This document shows positions 44,765-53,088 of a DNA stretch of 64,000 bases, piece after piece. The DNA lies in assembly GCF_000355805.1 (NCBI RefSeq), contig NZ_CM001837.1, positions 3,109,966 through 3,173,965 of the forward strand. The letters run 5' to 3'. Origin of the DNA: Dokdonia sp. PRO95. Its GTDB lineage: Bacteria > Bacteroidota > Bacteroidia > Flavobacteriales > Flavobacteriaceae. The notes beneath the pieces were generated by a model. It was given only the letters and a program-made list of their open reading frames with translations, was not told the origin of the DNA and did not search any database. The position numbers and the translations under genes were made by a program. Each line of letters opens with the position of its first letter. Position 1 is the first letter of the stretch.

Positions 44765-45556
44765 TTAATTTGTTACTGCTGCCATAGTTTCAGCAGTGGT
44801 CTTTTCTTCTAGATTATTTTTTTTAAACATGTTGATTGTATAATCTAGTAACTCCTTGTTCCCTCTACCTCCATGTCCTGGGATTACCAGTAGTACTTTT
44901 GGATAATGGTTTTGTAGTGTAGTTACCGTATTTGACCATTCATCAAGGTTTGCATCTTCTAGATTTCCTTTTGTTCCATCTAATGGCTTGATCATACAAC
45001 CTCCTAATAAAATATCTGATGCTTGTATGTATGCAATGGAGTTATCATCACTATGAGCAGGACCAAGATATTCCAAAATGATAAAGTTTTTGGCTATCTG
45101 TATGCTGTCTTTTTGTAAAAATGAATTGCTCACTGCAACGGAATCTTGAGCTAGTAATGCCGCTGTTTTGGCAGAAGCGTAGGTGGGGATTTTTGCTTTC
45201 GCGAAAGCGTTAATACCACCAGCTCCATCCATATGCGAGTGACTTACTTGCACCCCTTTTATAGTTGCCTTTAAGTCTTCTTGTACAAATGCGATAAGCT
45301 GCTCAGAAAGAGTATCATTTATAGGTGTGTCAAAAATAAATGCCTCACCTTCTTGAACGCGTATATAACCGTTACAAGGAATATAACCTCCATGTTGATC
45401 TTGTAGAAAAGAAACATGAATGTAATCTTGCTCAGATAATTTTATGATTTCCAGAGATCTTACGTATGGCTGTGGATCATACTTACTATTATCAAAACAG
45501 GAGTTTAATAGTAGTACGGCTAGACAGATCCCTAACATCTGTAGTAGTCGACGCAT
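44765..45556 (-). CDS. subclass B1-type metallo-beta-lactamase lipoprotein
   Basis: 263 residues. Lipoprotein signal (VLLLNSC, Cys ~20). Zinc ligands match B1 enzymes: HSHMDG (HxHxD), GPAHSDDN (third His), GGCMIKPLDG with the B1-specific Cys, and PGHGG (last His). The stretch GNLEDANLDEW and IPTYASAKT strongly resemble IMP-type enzymes. It would hydrolyse beta-lactams including carbapenems in the periplasm if active; the lipid anchor is unusual among B1 enzymes, though known in NDM. A palindrome copy (45194-45209) codes NAFAKAK just after the zinc motif with no change in spacing from IMP. It overlaps no neighbour but lies 7 bp from the helicase stop. Activity untested. Confidence 0.85.
   Translation of the reverse strand: MRRLLQMLGICLAVLLLNSCFDNSKYDPQPYVRSLEIIKLSEQDYIHVSFLQDQHGGYIPCNGYIRVQEGEAFIFDTPINDTLSEQLIAFVQEDLKATIKGVQVSHSHMDGAGGINAFAKAKIPTYASAKTAALLAQDSVAVSNSFLQKDSIQIAKNFIILEYLGPAHSDDNSIAYIQASDILLGGCMIKPLDGTKGNLEDANLDEWSNTVTTLQNHYPKVLLVIPGHGGRGNKELLDYTINMFKKNNLEEKTTAETMAAVTN
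45194..45209. repeat. palindrome copy inside metallo-beta-lactamase gene (read AFAKA)
   Basis: TGCTTTCGCGAAAGCG, one terminal base off; codes the helix right after the HxHxD motif. Confidence 0.92.
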
Positions 45557-45563
45557 TGTTCTA

Positions 45564-46922
45564 TTATTTACGTTTATTTCTTTTGTTGTAGTTCTTGTCT
45601 CCCCTAGTCTTAGGTTTCTTGTATTTTTTTGCTATTTCTCTTCGATAAGAACCGCCTAGGTTAACCTTTGAATTCTTCTCACTTTTCTCGTGAAAAGCAG
45701 GTCCAGGAGCATCATCGTCATTTTTATTCCATCGATGCGGATTAAAAATCTCTTTTGCCTCTGGGCGCTCCTCAGGTGTAAGTTCTTTTGAGATTTGCAC
45801 ATCTTCAGGAAGGTCTTTTATAGCAACCTTTACTCCCATTAGTGCTTCTATCTCAGCTAGATACTCATCTTCTTCTGGAGTGCTTAACACAATAGAAACT
45901 CCTTCTTTTTGCGCACGCCCTGTACGACCTATCCTGTGCAGGTAATTTTCAGGAAAGCGAGGAGTATTGATATTAATTACGTGTGTAATATCATCTATGT
46001 CAAGACCACGCGCCATGACATCTGTAGCAACCATCATACGTACCTTACCTGCCGAGAAGGCCTTGATACTATTGATACGGTAATTTTGAGTTTTATTTGA
46101 GTGTATAAGATCTACCTGCCCCGGGAATGCTTCTTCTAGTTTTAAGTACAGCCTATCTGCCATGCGTTTATCTCGCACAAATAATAAGGCTTTAGGATAC
46201 CTTTTTGAAAAAGCAAGCTCTTCTAGTAAGAAGTTAACCTTCGTATAGAAGTTAGGCATTTTATAACCTATCTGCGTGATATTTTCTAACGGAGTACCAC
46301 TTTTTGCAACTTTAATGTACTGTGGTTTATTAAAGTAATCCTTTATTAAAGCATCTACATCTTCTGTCATTGTTGCACTAAACATGATATGCTGGCGACG
46401 CTTAGGTAAAATATCAAAAATATTCATGAGCTGTGGTCTAAAACCTAAGTCTAGCATCACATCTACCTCATCAATCACCACCTTCTGGATACTCTTGAGT
46501 TGCAGTACCCTGCTCACTGCAAGATCATATAACCTTCCTGGAGTAGCAATAACAATATCTTGCCCTTGAGCAATAAGTGCTTTTTGAGTATTAATATTTG
46601 CACCTCCATATACACCAGCCACACGCACATCAATGTACTTTGTAAGCTTTTCTAGTTCACTCACCACTTGCAGCACTAATTCTCGTGTAGGGACAAGGAT
46701 AAGCACACGCGGATTCTCTTGGCGAGAATATGGTAGTGTTCTAAGTATAGGAAGTAAGTACGCGTAGGTTTTACCCGTACCAGTTTGTGCAATCCCAACC
46801 ACATCTCCACCAGACATTACTGGAGCGAGTGCATCCACTTGTATAGGAGTAGGTTGAGTGAATCCCATATCGTCTAGGGCATTCCACAAAAATTTATCGA
46901 GATTGAGGTCTTTAAAAGTCAT
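45564..46922 (-). CDS. DEAD-box RNA helicase
   Basis: 452 residues. Complete helicase core: GFTQPTPIQ (Q motif), [10 protein letters not shown] (I), PTRELVLQ (Ia), VIDEVDVMLD (II, DEVD rather than DEAD), SATM (III), LLFVRDKR (IV), ATDVMARGLD (V) and [10 protein letters not shown] (VI). The basic C-terminal tail (KKPKTRGDKNYNKRNKRK) should bind RNA. It belongs to a different branch from the RhlE-like enzyme at 39908-41191. The metallo-beta-lactamase gene follows 7 bp later on the same strand, so both are probably in one transcript, although a functional link is unlikely. General role in RNA remodelling; no specific target visible. Confidence 0.93.
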   Translation of the reverse strand: MTFKDLNLDKFLWNALDDMGFTQPTPIQVDALAPVMSGGDVVGIAQTGTGKTYAYLLPILRTLPYSRQENPRVLILVPTRELVLQVVSELEKLTKYIDVRVAGVYGGANINTQKALIAQGQDIVIATPGRLYDLAVSRVLQLKSIQKVVIDEVDVMLDLGFRPQLMNIFDILPKRRQHIMFSATMTEDVDALIKDYFNKPQYIKVAKSGTPLENITQIGYKMPNFYTKVNFLLEELAFSKRYPKALLFVRDKRMADRLYLKLEEAFPGQVDLIHSNKTQNYRINSIKAFSAGKVRMMVATDVMARGLDIDDITHVININTPRFPENYLHRIGRTGRAQKEGVSIVLSTPEEDEYLAEIEALMGVKVAIKDLPEDVQISKELTPEERPEAKEIFNPHRWNKNDDDAPGPAFHEKSEKNSKVNLGGSYRREIAKKYKKPKTRGDKNYNKRNKRK

Positions 46923-47002
46923 AGCTATAAACGCGAAAATACCTCTTTTTTAAAGATTGACAGTACTTTAGCGCCTACATTATGTATAGCTTGTATATAA
47001 AA

Positions 47003-47030
47003 AAAGCACTCACGATGATGTGAGCGCTTT
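47003..47030 (-). terminator. terminator after ABC permease gene
   Basis: AAAGCACTCAC / GTGAGCGCTTT (47003-47013, 47020-47030), one internal mismatch, minus-strand T-run; ~30 bp after the permease stop. Confidence 0.75.
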
Positions 47031-47040
47031 GATGTATGTA

Positions 47041-47056
47041 CGCTTTCGCGAAAGCG
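47041..47056. repeat. palindrome copy (perfect), just after permease stop
   Basis: Perfect 16-bp copy between the permease stop (47062) and its terminator. Confidence 0.95.
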
Positions 47057-47061
47057 AGATC

Positions 47062-47904
47062 TTATAAATCCCTCTTTTTAAGTAAAGCAAGACTCGCATA
47101 GATAAATATGAATATCCATACAGATACAATGGCAATCTCGTGGAAATATACCGTGTAATCTGAAAGCACATCTGCCTGAATTTGATTTGCTGCAGATTGT
47201 ACTACATTTAATCTAGTAATAGGCTCTTCTATCAAGTTGCTCATAGATTCTAGCGGCAAAAACTGTGTTACACTGCTGCGTAAGCCTTCCATGTCATACT
47301 TCTCTTGAAAGAATAAGCACACTAATTGTACTACACCTTCAAAGAAATACCACATAAGTAGAAAACCTAATGCAAAAGCCGAACGCTTTATAAGTATCCC
47401 TAAAAAGAGACAAAACGAAAAGAATGCAACTAGCTTGATAAAAAATGCCAGTAAGTACTCCATATCAGAAAAAACGATAGATGCTTCTGTAAAGTCTGAA
47501 AATGCAAAGCCTAAAATAAGACTCATTACTGCTACAAATATGGTAGACACTGCCGAAAACACAACAACTGTAAGAAACTTAGAGAGTATAAACTCCTTCT
47601 TGCTTAATCCATCAATAAGGTTTTGCTTTAGTGTTCTATTGCTATACTCATTTGCCGTCATGGATACAATCACCACGGCAAGAAAGAATTTAAGTATTGC
47701 CGCAATATAGGTGTTAAAATGCCAGATGTACGGGAAGTTAAATATACCCTGATCTGCAAGGCGGAATTCGGCTCCAAAAAGATTAAATTTTATAGAGGCA
47801 AGCAATGCTATTGCCGATAGTAAAATAAAGTAGCCTATGATGAGTACTCGCGACGTTTTACTGTGCTTGAGTTTATGATATTCTATGGTAAGTAGTCGTA
47901 ACAT
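47062..47904 (-). CDS. ABC-2 type transporter permease
   Basis: 280 residues with about six membrane helices, the first near 20-40. The sequence and the neighbouring ATPase fit the ABC-2 (DrrB/NatB-like) exporter family; typical text such as AIVIVSMTANEYSNRTLKQNLIDGLSK (split here by a helix) shows the elbow and coupling regions in an ABC-2 permease. It forms a two-gene unit with the ATP-binding protein upstream (8 bp between them). The substrate is unknown; relatives move drugs, lipids, peptides or metal ions out of the cytoplasm. A palindrome copy follows the stop by a few bases. Confidence 0.85.
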   Translation of the reverse strand: MLRLLTIEYHKLKHSKTSRVLIIGYFILLSAIALLASIKFNLFGAEFRLADQGIFNFPYIWHFNTYIAAILKFFLAVVIVSMTANEYSNRTLKQNLIDGLSKKEFILSKFLTVVVFSAVSTIFVAVMSLILGFAFSDFTEASIVFSDMEYLLAFFIKLVAFFSFCLFLGILIKRSAFALGFLLMWYFFEGVVQLVCLFFQEKYDMEGLRSSVTQFLPLESMSNLIEEPITRLNVVQSAANQIQADVLSDYTVYFHEIAIVSVWIFIFIYASLALLKKRDL

Positions 47905-47912
47905 CTGGTTGG

Positions 47913-48806
47913 TTAGTTTTTAGTTAATTCAAGGAATTGCTCTTCAAGGCTTTCTTTACGTTTCACTAGGTGCGTAAGTACTATCCCTTGCTGGTGTAGT
48001 TGGGTATTTAACGTTTTCGCGTCAAGCGGATTTGTTAAGAACCCCGTGAGGAGATCATCTTTAATACTCACTTCTCCAAAGTCTGAATGACTCTCTAAAT
48101 AGGTTTTTAGCAATGTAAGATCGTCTGAGCGTAGCTCAAAGAACCCATGACTTGCATTCATAGCATCTACACGACCAGCATAAAGTTTTACTCCTTTACG
48201 TAAGATTACAACATGCGTACATACTTTTTCAACCTCGTCTAGTAAGTGAGAAGCTAAGAGAATGGTAGTTCCACCTGCTGCGATGTTTTTTATAATCTCT
48301 CTTATCTGGTGTATTCCTTGAGGATCTAAACCATTAGTAGGTTCGTCTAGAATTAAAATCTCAGGATCATTGAGTAATGCAGAAGCAATAGCTAGACGCT
48401 GTTTCATCCCAAGGGAATACGTACTGAACTTGCTGTGCATGCGATCTAGTAGACCTACAACAGTAAGCTTTTCTTGTATTTTATCTGGTGAGACATCTTT
48501 AATCTTACAAACTAAAGCAAGATTTTGTGCTGCGGTCATGTATGGGTAAAAATTAGGACGCTCTATAATTGCTCCTACTTTCTTTAAGGCATTGTGTGTA
48601 GTATCTGTCCCGTCAAACCAGTGAAAGGTTCCTGCTGTGGGGTTTACCACATTAAGCACCATTCCTAAGGTAGTAGATTTACCACTTCCGTTAGGTCCTA
48701 GAATTCCGTACACGTTTCCTTTTTCTATCGTAAACGAGAGATCATTTACCGCCTTCACATGGCCGTAATGCTTCGTGAGATTGTTAATCGTTAAAATAGT
48801 TTCCAA
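47913..48806 (-). CDS. ABC transporter ATP-binding protein
   Basis: 297 residues from a TTG at 48806, giving METILTINNLTKHYG, a natural family N-terminus. Walker A GPNGSGKSTT, signature YSLGMKQRLA (SLGMKQ rather than LSGGQ, as in many ABC-2 exporters), Walker B LILDEPTNGLD, and the H-loop ASHLLDEV are all present. Residues ~215-297 form a C-terminal extension of the NatA/DrrA type. It powers the ABC-2 permease encoded 8 bp downstream. Substrate unknown. It is divergent from the kinase-like orphan gene, with about 96 bp to that gene's ATG. Confidence 0.93.
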   Translation of the reverse strand: METILTINNLTKHYGHVKAVNDLSFTIEKGNVYGILGPNGSGKSTTLGMVLNVVNPTAGTFHWFDGTDTTHNALKKVGAIIERPNFYPYMTAAQNLALVCKIKDVSPDKIQEKLTVVGLLDRMHSKFSTYSLGMKQRLAIASALLNDPEILILDEPTNGLDPQGIHQIREIIKNIAAGGTTILLASHLLDEVEKVCTHVVILRKGVKLYAGRVDAMNASHGFFELRSDDLTLLKTYLESHSDFGEVSIKDDLLTGFLTNPLDAKTLNTQLHQQGIVLTHLVKRKESLEEQFLELTKN

Positions 48807-48902
48807 TATCTTGGTTGTTTTTTGATTGCTAGTGTTTACAAGACGTCTGTCTCCAGTATTTGTTACAAGCCTTTAGTATCTTTACTAAAAAGCATACACC
48901 CC

Positions 48903-49973
48903 ATGGAGAAAAAGTTAATGTCAAAGAAGAAACCTTCCTTCCCTGTAAATGAGAAGCTCTTAGCTTATCTAGATAATTATGGAAGGACTACAAAGGTTTC
49001 TATTTCTTATGAAGATCTTTTACGCTTTTCTGGTGGTATTACGGTTTATGACAAGGAAGATAATGACACGCTATGGATACGCGTGTACTACCCCGAGTTT
49101 GAACAAAATGAAATTGAATACAATCTCAAAAGTATATATACCCAACTACACTCTGATGGTAATGAAAACATCTTCGACTACTTAAAGATAGCCGGCATAG
49201 ACTACTGTACATTTGGAAACTCTAAGCCTTTTCGCATCAAAGTTTTAAATGTGTACAATAATAACTACGTATACTTTTATGTAAAACAAGCAGACGCGAG
49301 TAGAATTTATGGACTAGAACTAGAGCACATACTTTCTCCTAACAGAATAAATTTTTTAGTTTATAAAAATACGCTCATTGAAGAGCATATTGCTGGTATT
49401 CCTGGTGACGAATTTATCAATGAACACCTTAAAGATTGTGATGACTTAGGACTTGCCCAAATAGCCAAAGAATTTGTAAAGTTTAATGAGCGCTGTATGA
49501 TTACCTTATTAGGCGATATGAGAGCTTATAATTATGTGATTATACCAACCCATGATTTTGACTTAGTTCGCTATAAAATACGGGCTATAGATTTTGACCA
49601 GCAGTGTTATGAAGGTAACTTTAAAGTGTACCAACCTGCAATTTTTAAAGAAAATATAAAACTTGTTAGGCTTGTTGCAAAACGCTTAGATAATAGATCT
49701 ATAGAGCAATATCGCAATGAGGAGAGAGCACTACTAGCAAAGCGTATTATTAATGGTAAAAAACGTCTCACTAGATTGCTTAGGGTAATGGCAACAGATA
49801 ATATCTCACCACGCGACCATGTAAAACAATTGCGAGCAGATATTTACGACTTCACAAATGATATGAAATTTAGACGTGCAGCAAATATGGGAGCTATACT
49901 GAGAGCGGCCCTAGAATTTGTAAAACGTAACTACGAAGACATTAGTTTAAAGAGACTTATAAAAGAAATCTAA
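48903..49973 (+). CDS. unknown protein with kinase-like catalytic signature
   Basis: About 356 residues from the ATG at 48903 (the frame opens earlier, but an M at 48918 is also possible). I do not recognise a named family. Two stretches recall a protein-kinase/aminoglycoside-phosphotransferase fold: LLGDMRAYNYV, like a degenerate HxDxxxxN catalytic loop with Gly in place of His, and IRAIDFDQQCYEG, like the metal-binding DFD/DFG segment. A helical C-terminus with repeated Arg/Lys follows. No signal peptide; cytoplasmic. It is divergent from the ABC exporter and ends in a clean bidirectional terminator, so it is an isolated transcript. Kinase-like character is a guess from two motifs. Confidence 0.6.
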   Translation: MEKKLMSKKKPSFPVNEKLLAYLDNYGRTTKVSISYEDLLRFSGGITVYDKEDNDTLWIRVYYPEFEQNEIEYNLKSIYTQLHSDGNENIFDYLKIAGIDYCTFGNSKPFRIKVLNVYNNNYVYFYVKQADASRIYGLELEHILSPNRINFLVYKNTLIEEHIAGIPGDEFINEHLKDCDDLGLAQIAKEFVKFNERCMITLLGDMRAYNYVIIPTHDFDLVRYKIRAIDFDQQCYEGNFKVYQPAIFKENIKLVRLVAKRLDNRSIEQYRNEERALLAKRIINGKKRLTRLLRVMATDNISPRDHVKQLRADIYDFTNDMKFRRAANMGAILRAALEFVKRNYEDISLKRLIKEI

Positions 49974-49996
49974 CCACTAGTAACTAGTGCATAAAA

Positions 49997-50025
49997 AAAA
50001 GCGTAGCACAAAGTGCTACGCTTTT
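49997..50025. terminator. bidirectional terminator
   Basis: Stem AAAAGCGTAGCAC / GTGCTACGCTTTT with loop AAA (49997-50009, 50013-50025), between convergent genes. Confidence 0.92.
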
Positions 50026-50045
50026 CTAGTATTTAAAAGTTCTTA

Positions 50046-51101
50046 CTACTTCTGTTCTTTATTAAAGTACACTAAGTAATAATACATTTGCTTTTCTTCA
50101 TCCCATCCTTTTTCAACAAACTTCTCTGCACTTTCTCCATTTACAAAGTCTAGCTTAATTTGAATATTGGTATCAAGTGAGATAAGACTTTTTATCTTTT
50201 TGCGCTGGGCTGTTACGGCCTTGTTGCTTATAGAGAAATCGGTGAGATCTTCTATTTTATATTTTGGAGATTGCTCTGTTTTATAATTACGAAACTCTGG
50301 TATCAGATCTGGATTTTCAATCACCTCATTCATAAAAGCCGACTCATCAAAGGTGTCATTTTTTGCAAAGTGATTTACTGCACGGTTCATAAACAGCACT
50401 TCTTCCTTTTTATCCTCTGCTGGTAGTACAACGTCTTTTGCAAAGTCTTGACAAAATTTTAAGTACTTCTTCGTGTAAAAAGTTTCGTCTTCAAAAATCT
50501 CTACACCTAAGAAATTCTCTAGCCAGTACTTTGTATCATAGCGATTAGAATCTACAGAGAGTACTTTGTACCCCTCCTCTTCTTTATGGTTAAAGATTAA
50601 ACACCCTTTATCAAGTTTATTAAGGTTAATCCCTTGCTCAAGAATCATCTCGAGGTTTGTCCCGCTTTCGCGAAACTGTAAGAAATCTTGTTTTAACTCG
50701 CTCTTAAAGATACCTATCGCGTCTGTTTTCAAGTTATCTATTTGTACCCCTTCTAAGTGAACGATGTATAATTCTCCCGGCTTAATATGTGGGTGGTCAC
50801 TTTGAGCATAGAGATGCTTTGCGATATCTTCAGAAAGTAAGTGAGTACCGCTAGGATTATCAAAAATTTTCTTTGCAAGTCCAAAGAGCGTATTAAACTC
50901 AATGTCTTGCTCATGAAAGAACTTATAATAATTCTCCTCTTTCTCACGAAAAGGCTTAAAGAAAAACTCCTTAATAAGTGGCGTAAGTTCGTCGCTTAGT
51001 GGATATGGATCTTGAGATACAAAAAGCCCTTCTGCTTTACCTTTATTCCCAACACGGTGAATGGAAAGTGATTCTATCTGGGCACTATATAAGTTTATCA
51101 T
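50046..51101 (-). CDS. nucleoid-associated protein, NdpA/YejK (37-kDa) family
   Basis: 351 residues, standard for the family. The landmark sequence SLSIHRVGNKGKAEGLFVSQDPYPL and the later FCQDFAKDVV place it in the 37-kDa nucleoid-associated protein family (YejK/NdpA). These proteins associate with the nucleoid and may modulate topology; detailed activity is unclear. A palindrome copy (50663-50678) is read LQFRESG in the middle of the gene, the third phase in which this repeat is used. The gene is separated from the convergent kinase-like gene by a shared terminator, and its start lies 70 bp from the end of the pRiA4b-type gene on the same strand. Confidence 0.88.
   Translation of the reverse strand: MINLYSAQIESLSIHRVGNKGKAEGLFVSQDPYPLSDELTPLIKEFFFKPFREKEENYYKFFHEQDIEFNTLFGLAKKIFDNPSGTHLLSEDIAKHLYAQSDHPHIKPGELYIVHLEGVQIDNLKTDAIGIFKSELKQDFLQFRESGTNLEMILEQGINLNKLDKGCLIFNHKEEEGYKVLSVDSNRYDTKYWLENFLGVEIFEDETFYTKKYLKFCQDFAKDVVLPAEDKKEEVLFMNRAVNHFAKNDTFDESAFMNEVIENPDLIPEFRNYKTEQSPKYKIEDLTDFSISNKAVTAQRKKIKSLISLDTNIQIKLDFVNGESAEKFVEKGWDEEKQMYYYLVYFNKEQK
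50663..50678. repeat. palindrome copy inside NdpA-family gene (read RFRES phase)
   Basis: CGCTTTCGCGAAACTG; right arm degenerate, core intact; read FRES. Confidence 0.85.
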
Positions 51102-51172
51102 CTGTAGGTTTAAGTTGTTAGTAATGTGATTACAGTAGTAAACACATAATAATTGGCACGTTTAAAAAAAGC

Positions 51173-51694
51173 CTAATTCCAGTTTTCATCAAAACTAAGA
51201 TCGTCAAAGTCGTCGATGTTATAGTCATCATTAAACTCATCATCATCGTCGTCCTCTGCTCCTAGATCTTGATCTTCCATTTCAAACTCTGGTGCTTGAT
51301 CTGGTACTTGACCTTGTACATACATAAGATTAGGATACGTCATTCCATCTTCTGGCTCTGTAATTTCGGCCAGTTCTACTAGAAAACGCCACATATTTAA
51401 AAAGTCATACACATAGATAAGACGTGTCTGGTGCTCTCCTAGAAGACCATCTAGCGATGTCTCATTCATAATACGAAGCTGGCTCTCACCTTCTCCCATT
51501 TCAAATTGTGCAAACTCCTCTCCTTGCATCCATGTATCATCACTCAAGTAAAAAGCGGCAACCTCTGCCCCATCAAACCCAAAAGACTGATTAATAGCAT
51601 TATGTAAATCTTCAAGAGTATCTGTTGCTTCAATTTCAAGATCGCGAAAAACGTCTTCCTCTGTGTCTAGAATTGCTCTAAAACGGTAAATCAT
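51173..51694 (-). CDS. plasmid pRiA4b ORF-3-like protein, acidic tail
   Basis: 173 residues from the ATG at 51694; the longer frame start has no family support. The N-terminal ~115 residues fit the pRiA4b ORF-3-like family (PF07929): MIYRFRAILDTEEDVFRDLEI, then LHNAINQSFGFDGAEVAAFY and LIYVYDFLNMWRFLVEL. The C-terminal ~50 residues are extremely acidic (EDDDDDEFNDDYNIDDFDD). No catalytic site is known for this family; an interaction or nucleic-acid mimic role for the acidic tail is a guess. It shares the operon with ctaA, starting 42 bp after that gene's stop. No signal or membrane segment. Confidence 0.75.
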   Translation of the reverse strand: MIYRFRAILDTEEDVFRDLEIEATDTLEDLHNAINQSFGFDGAEVAAFYLSDDTWMQGEEFAQFEMGEGESQLRIMNETSLDGLLGEHQTRLIYVYDFLNMWRFLVELAEITEPEDGMTYPNLMYVQGQVPDQAPEFEMEDQDLGAEDDDDDEFNDDYNIDDFDDLSFDENWN

Positions 51695-51736
51695 TGTAAA
51701 ATTTTTAAGATGGTAAAGATAATTGGTTTTAAACAA

Positions 51737-52789
51737 CTACGCAGGAGAGACAGCTCCCCTTTTTGGGAAACTTTCTAACAATACGTAGAATTGTGCGCCA
51801 AATAATAGTGACGAGATCACAAGGTGTAAAGGTTGCGTACCAAATGGAAAATCTATATAGTACATGGCAATCCCAGTAACAACCTCAAGAGCTATAAAAA
51901 TAAGCACCCAGTTAAGCAACTTGGTATGACCTAGTGATAGGCTTCTGCTACGCCAGAAAATATAAAGATTTAATAACGTTACGAGTATTGAAAAAGATCT
52001 GTGCACATAAAACCAAAGGGTTGCAGGGTTAAGCCATAACTCTTTTGCTTCATAGCCTACTTGAGCAACGCGCTCGTCTACATATTGACGTACTTGAGTT
52101 CCCAGCGCAATCTGTACAAGCGTGAGAATACTTGCTATGATTATTAAGTTCTTAAAACGAGGATCATAAATACGCTTTCGCGAAAGCGCATCCTGCATAC
52201 CTTCCTTGATCTGAGATTTCCACCATAAGAATAACAATAAGGCTACAATAAATAACGCCGCTATCATGTGAATCGTAATCTTCACAGGAAGTAAATTTGA
52301 ATCTACCACTTGCTTCCCTAGCCATGCTTGAAAAAGCATGAGAGGTAACACCATGAACGTGGCAAAAATGAGCCATTTATTACCTTTCCAATACCAGAAA
52401 GCAAGGATAACCATAAGTAACATAGGGATTCCTGCAAGTGCAGTTACAAGCCTGTTTATATACTCTATCCAAGTATGCCATACGTTAAAACTAGCATAGT
52501 CGTGCTTATCATAAGTATCCCAGTTTGCCTCGTTGAAAGTCTCTCCAGAAGTAAAATCTGTAGGAGCAATACGCAAGGATTCCTCTAGTATGATTACTTG
52601 TCCGTCTTCATACAGATGGTTAGGTTCCCATCGCAGCTCACTCTCCTCTGTAGGTGGCACCAGATAACCAAAACACTGCGGCCAGTCTGGACATCCCATA
52701 CCACTTCCCGTCATACGCACCACCGCTCCTGCAATGATAATTAAGTATAGAAATATAATGGATATTTTAAGGAGGCGTCTGTACCACAT
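51737..52789 (-). CDS. ctaA: haem A synthase (CtaA/COX15)
   Basis: 350 residues from the ATG at 52789; an earlier start would lie over the promoter. Eight membrane helices are predicted, with the two-fold repeat of this family. Landmarks: AGAVVRMTGSGMGCPDWPQCFG (described here as the loop with the conserved Cys pair), HTWIEYINRL for a haem-ligand His/Glu helix, and HMIAALFIV and HRSFSIL for later His ligands. It oxidises haem O to haem A for cytochrome c oxidase in the inner membrane. A palindrome copy (52173-52188) is read ALSRKRI in a loop between helices. It shares a transcript with the pRiA4b-type gene. Confidence 0.93.
   Translation of the reverse strand: MWYRRLLKISIIFLYLIIIAGAVVRMTGSGMGCPDWPQCFGYLVPPTEESELRWEPNHLYEDGQVIILEESLRIAPTDFTSGETFNEANWDTYDKHDYASFNVWHTWIEYINRLVTALAGIPMLLMVILAFWYWKGNKWLIFATFMVLPLMLFQAWLGKQVVDSNLLPVKITIHMIAALFIVALLLFLWWKSQIKEGMQDALSRKRIYDPRFKNLIIIASILTLVQIALGTQVRQYVDERVAQVGYEAKELWLNPATLWFYVHRSFSILVTLLNLYIFWRSRSLSLGHTKLLNWVLIFIALEVVTGIAMYYIDFPFGTQPLHLVISSLLFGAQFYVLLESFPKRGAVSPA
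52173..52188. repeat. palindrome copy inside ctaA (read LSRKR)
   Basis: Perfect 16-bp copy in a soluble loop of haem A synthase. Confidence 0.95.
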
Positions 52790-52810
52790 AAATGCTCTTT
52801 TTAGGAGGTG

Positions 52811-52818
52811 CAAAAATA
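52811..52818 (-). promoter_or_regulatory. -7 element TATTTTTG
   Basis: Exact TAnnTTTG match 21 bp before the ctaA ATG, supporting the start at 52789. No clear -33. The rest of the gap 52819-53088 shows no gene. Confidence 0.5.
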
Positions 52819-53088
52819 CAAAACGACCTTATTTTAAATCTCGTTTGGTGTTCAAAATACTTGAAAATTGAGACTCCTATTAAAATTCATTTTCTAGTCG
52901 TAATTACACCTTAATTAAAAGCTTTTACCTCTTACAGAACTGTCTATTCCAATGTTTTAAACCCTATGCAACAGCCACCTAGGTAGTTAATCGAGAGTAA
53001 TTATGATTATATCGAAAAAACTCACTTTTGAATTACTGACTTACAGTCAATTACTATTTTTACGACTGGTTAACCCAAGTCTATTGCT

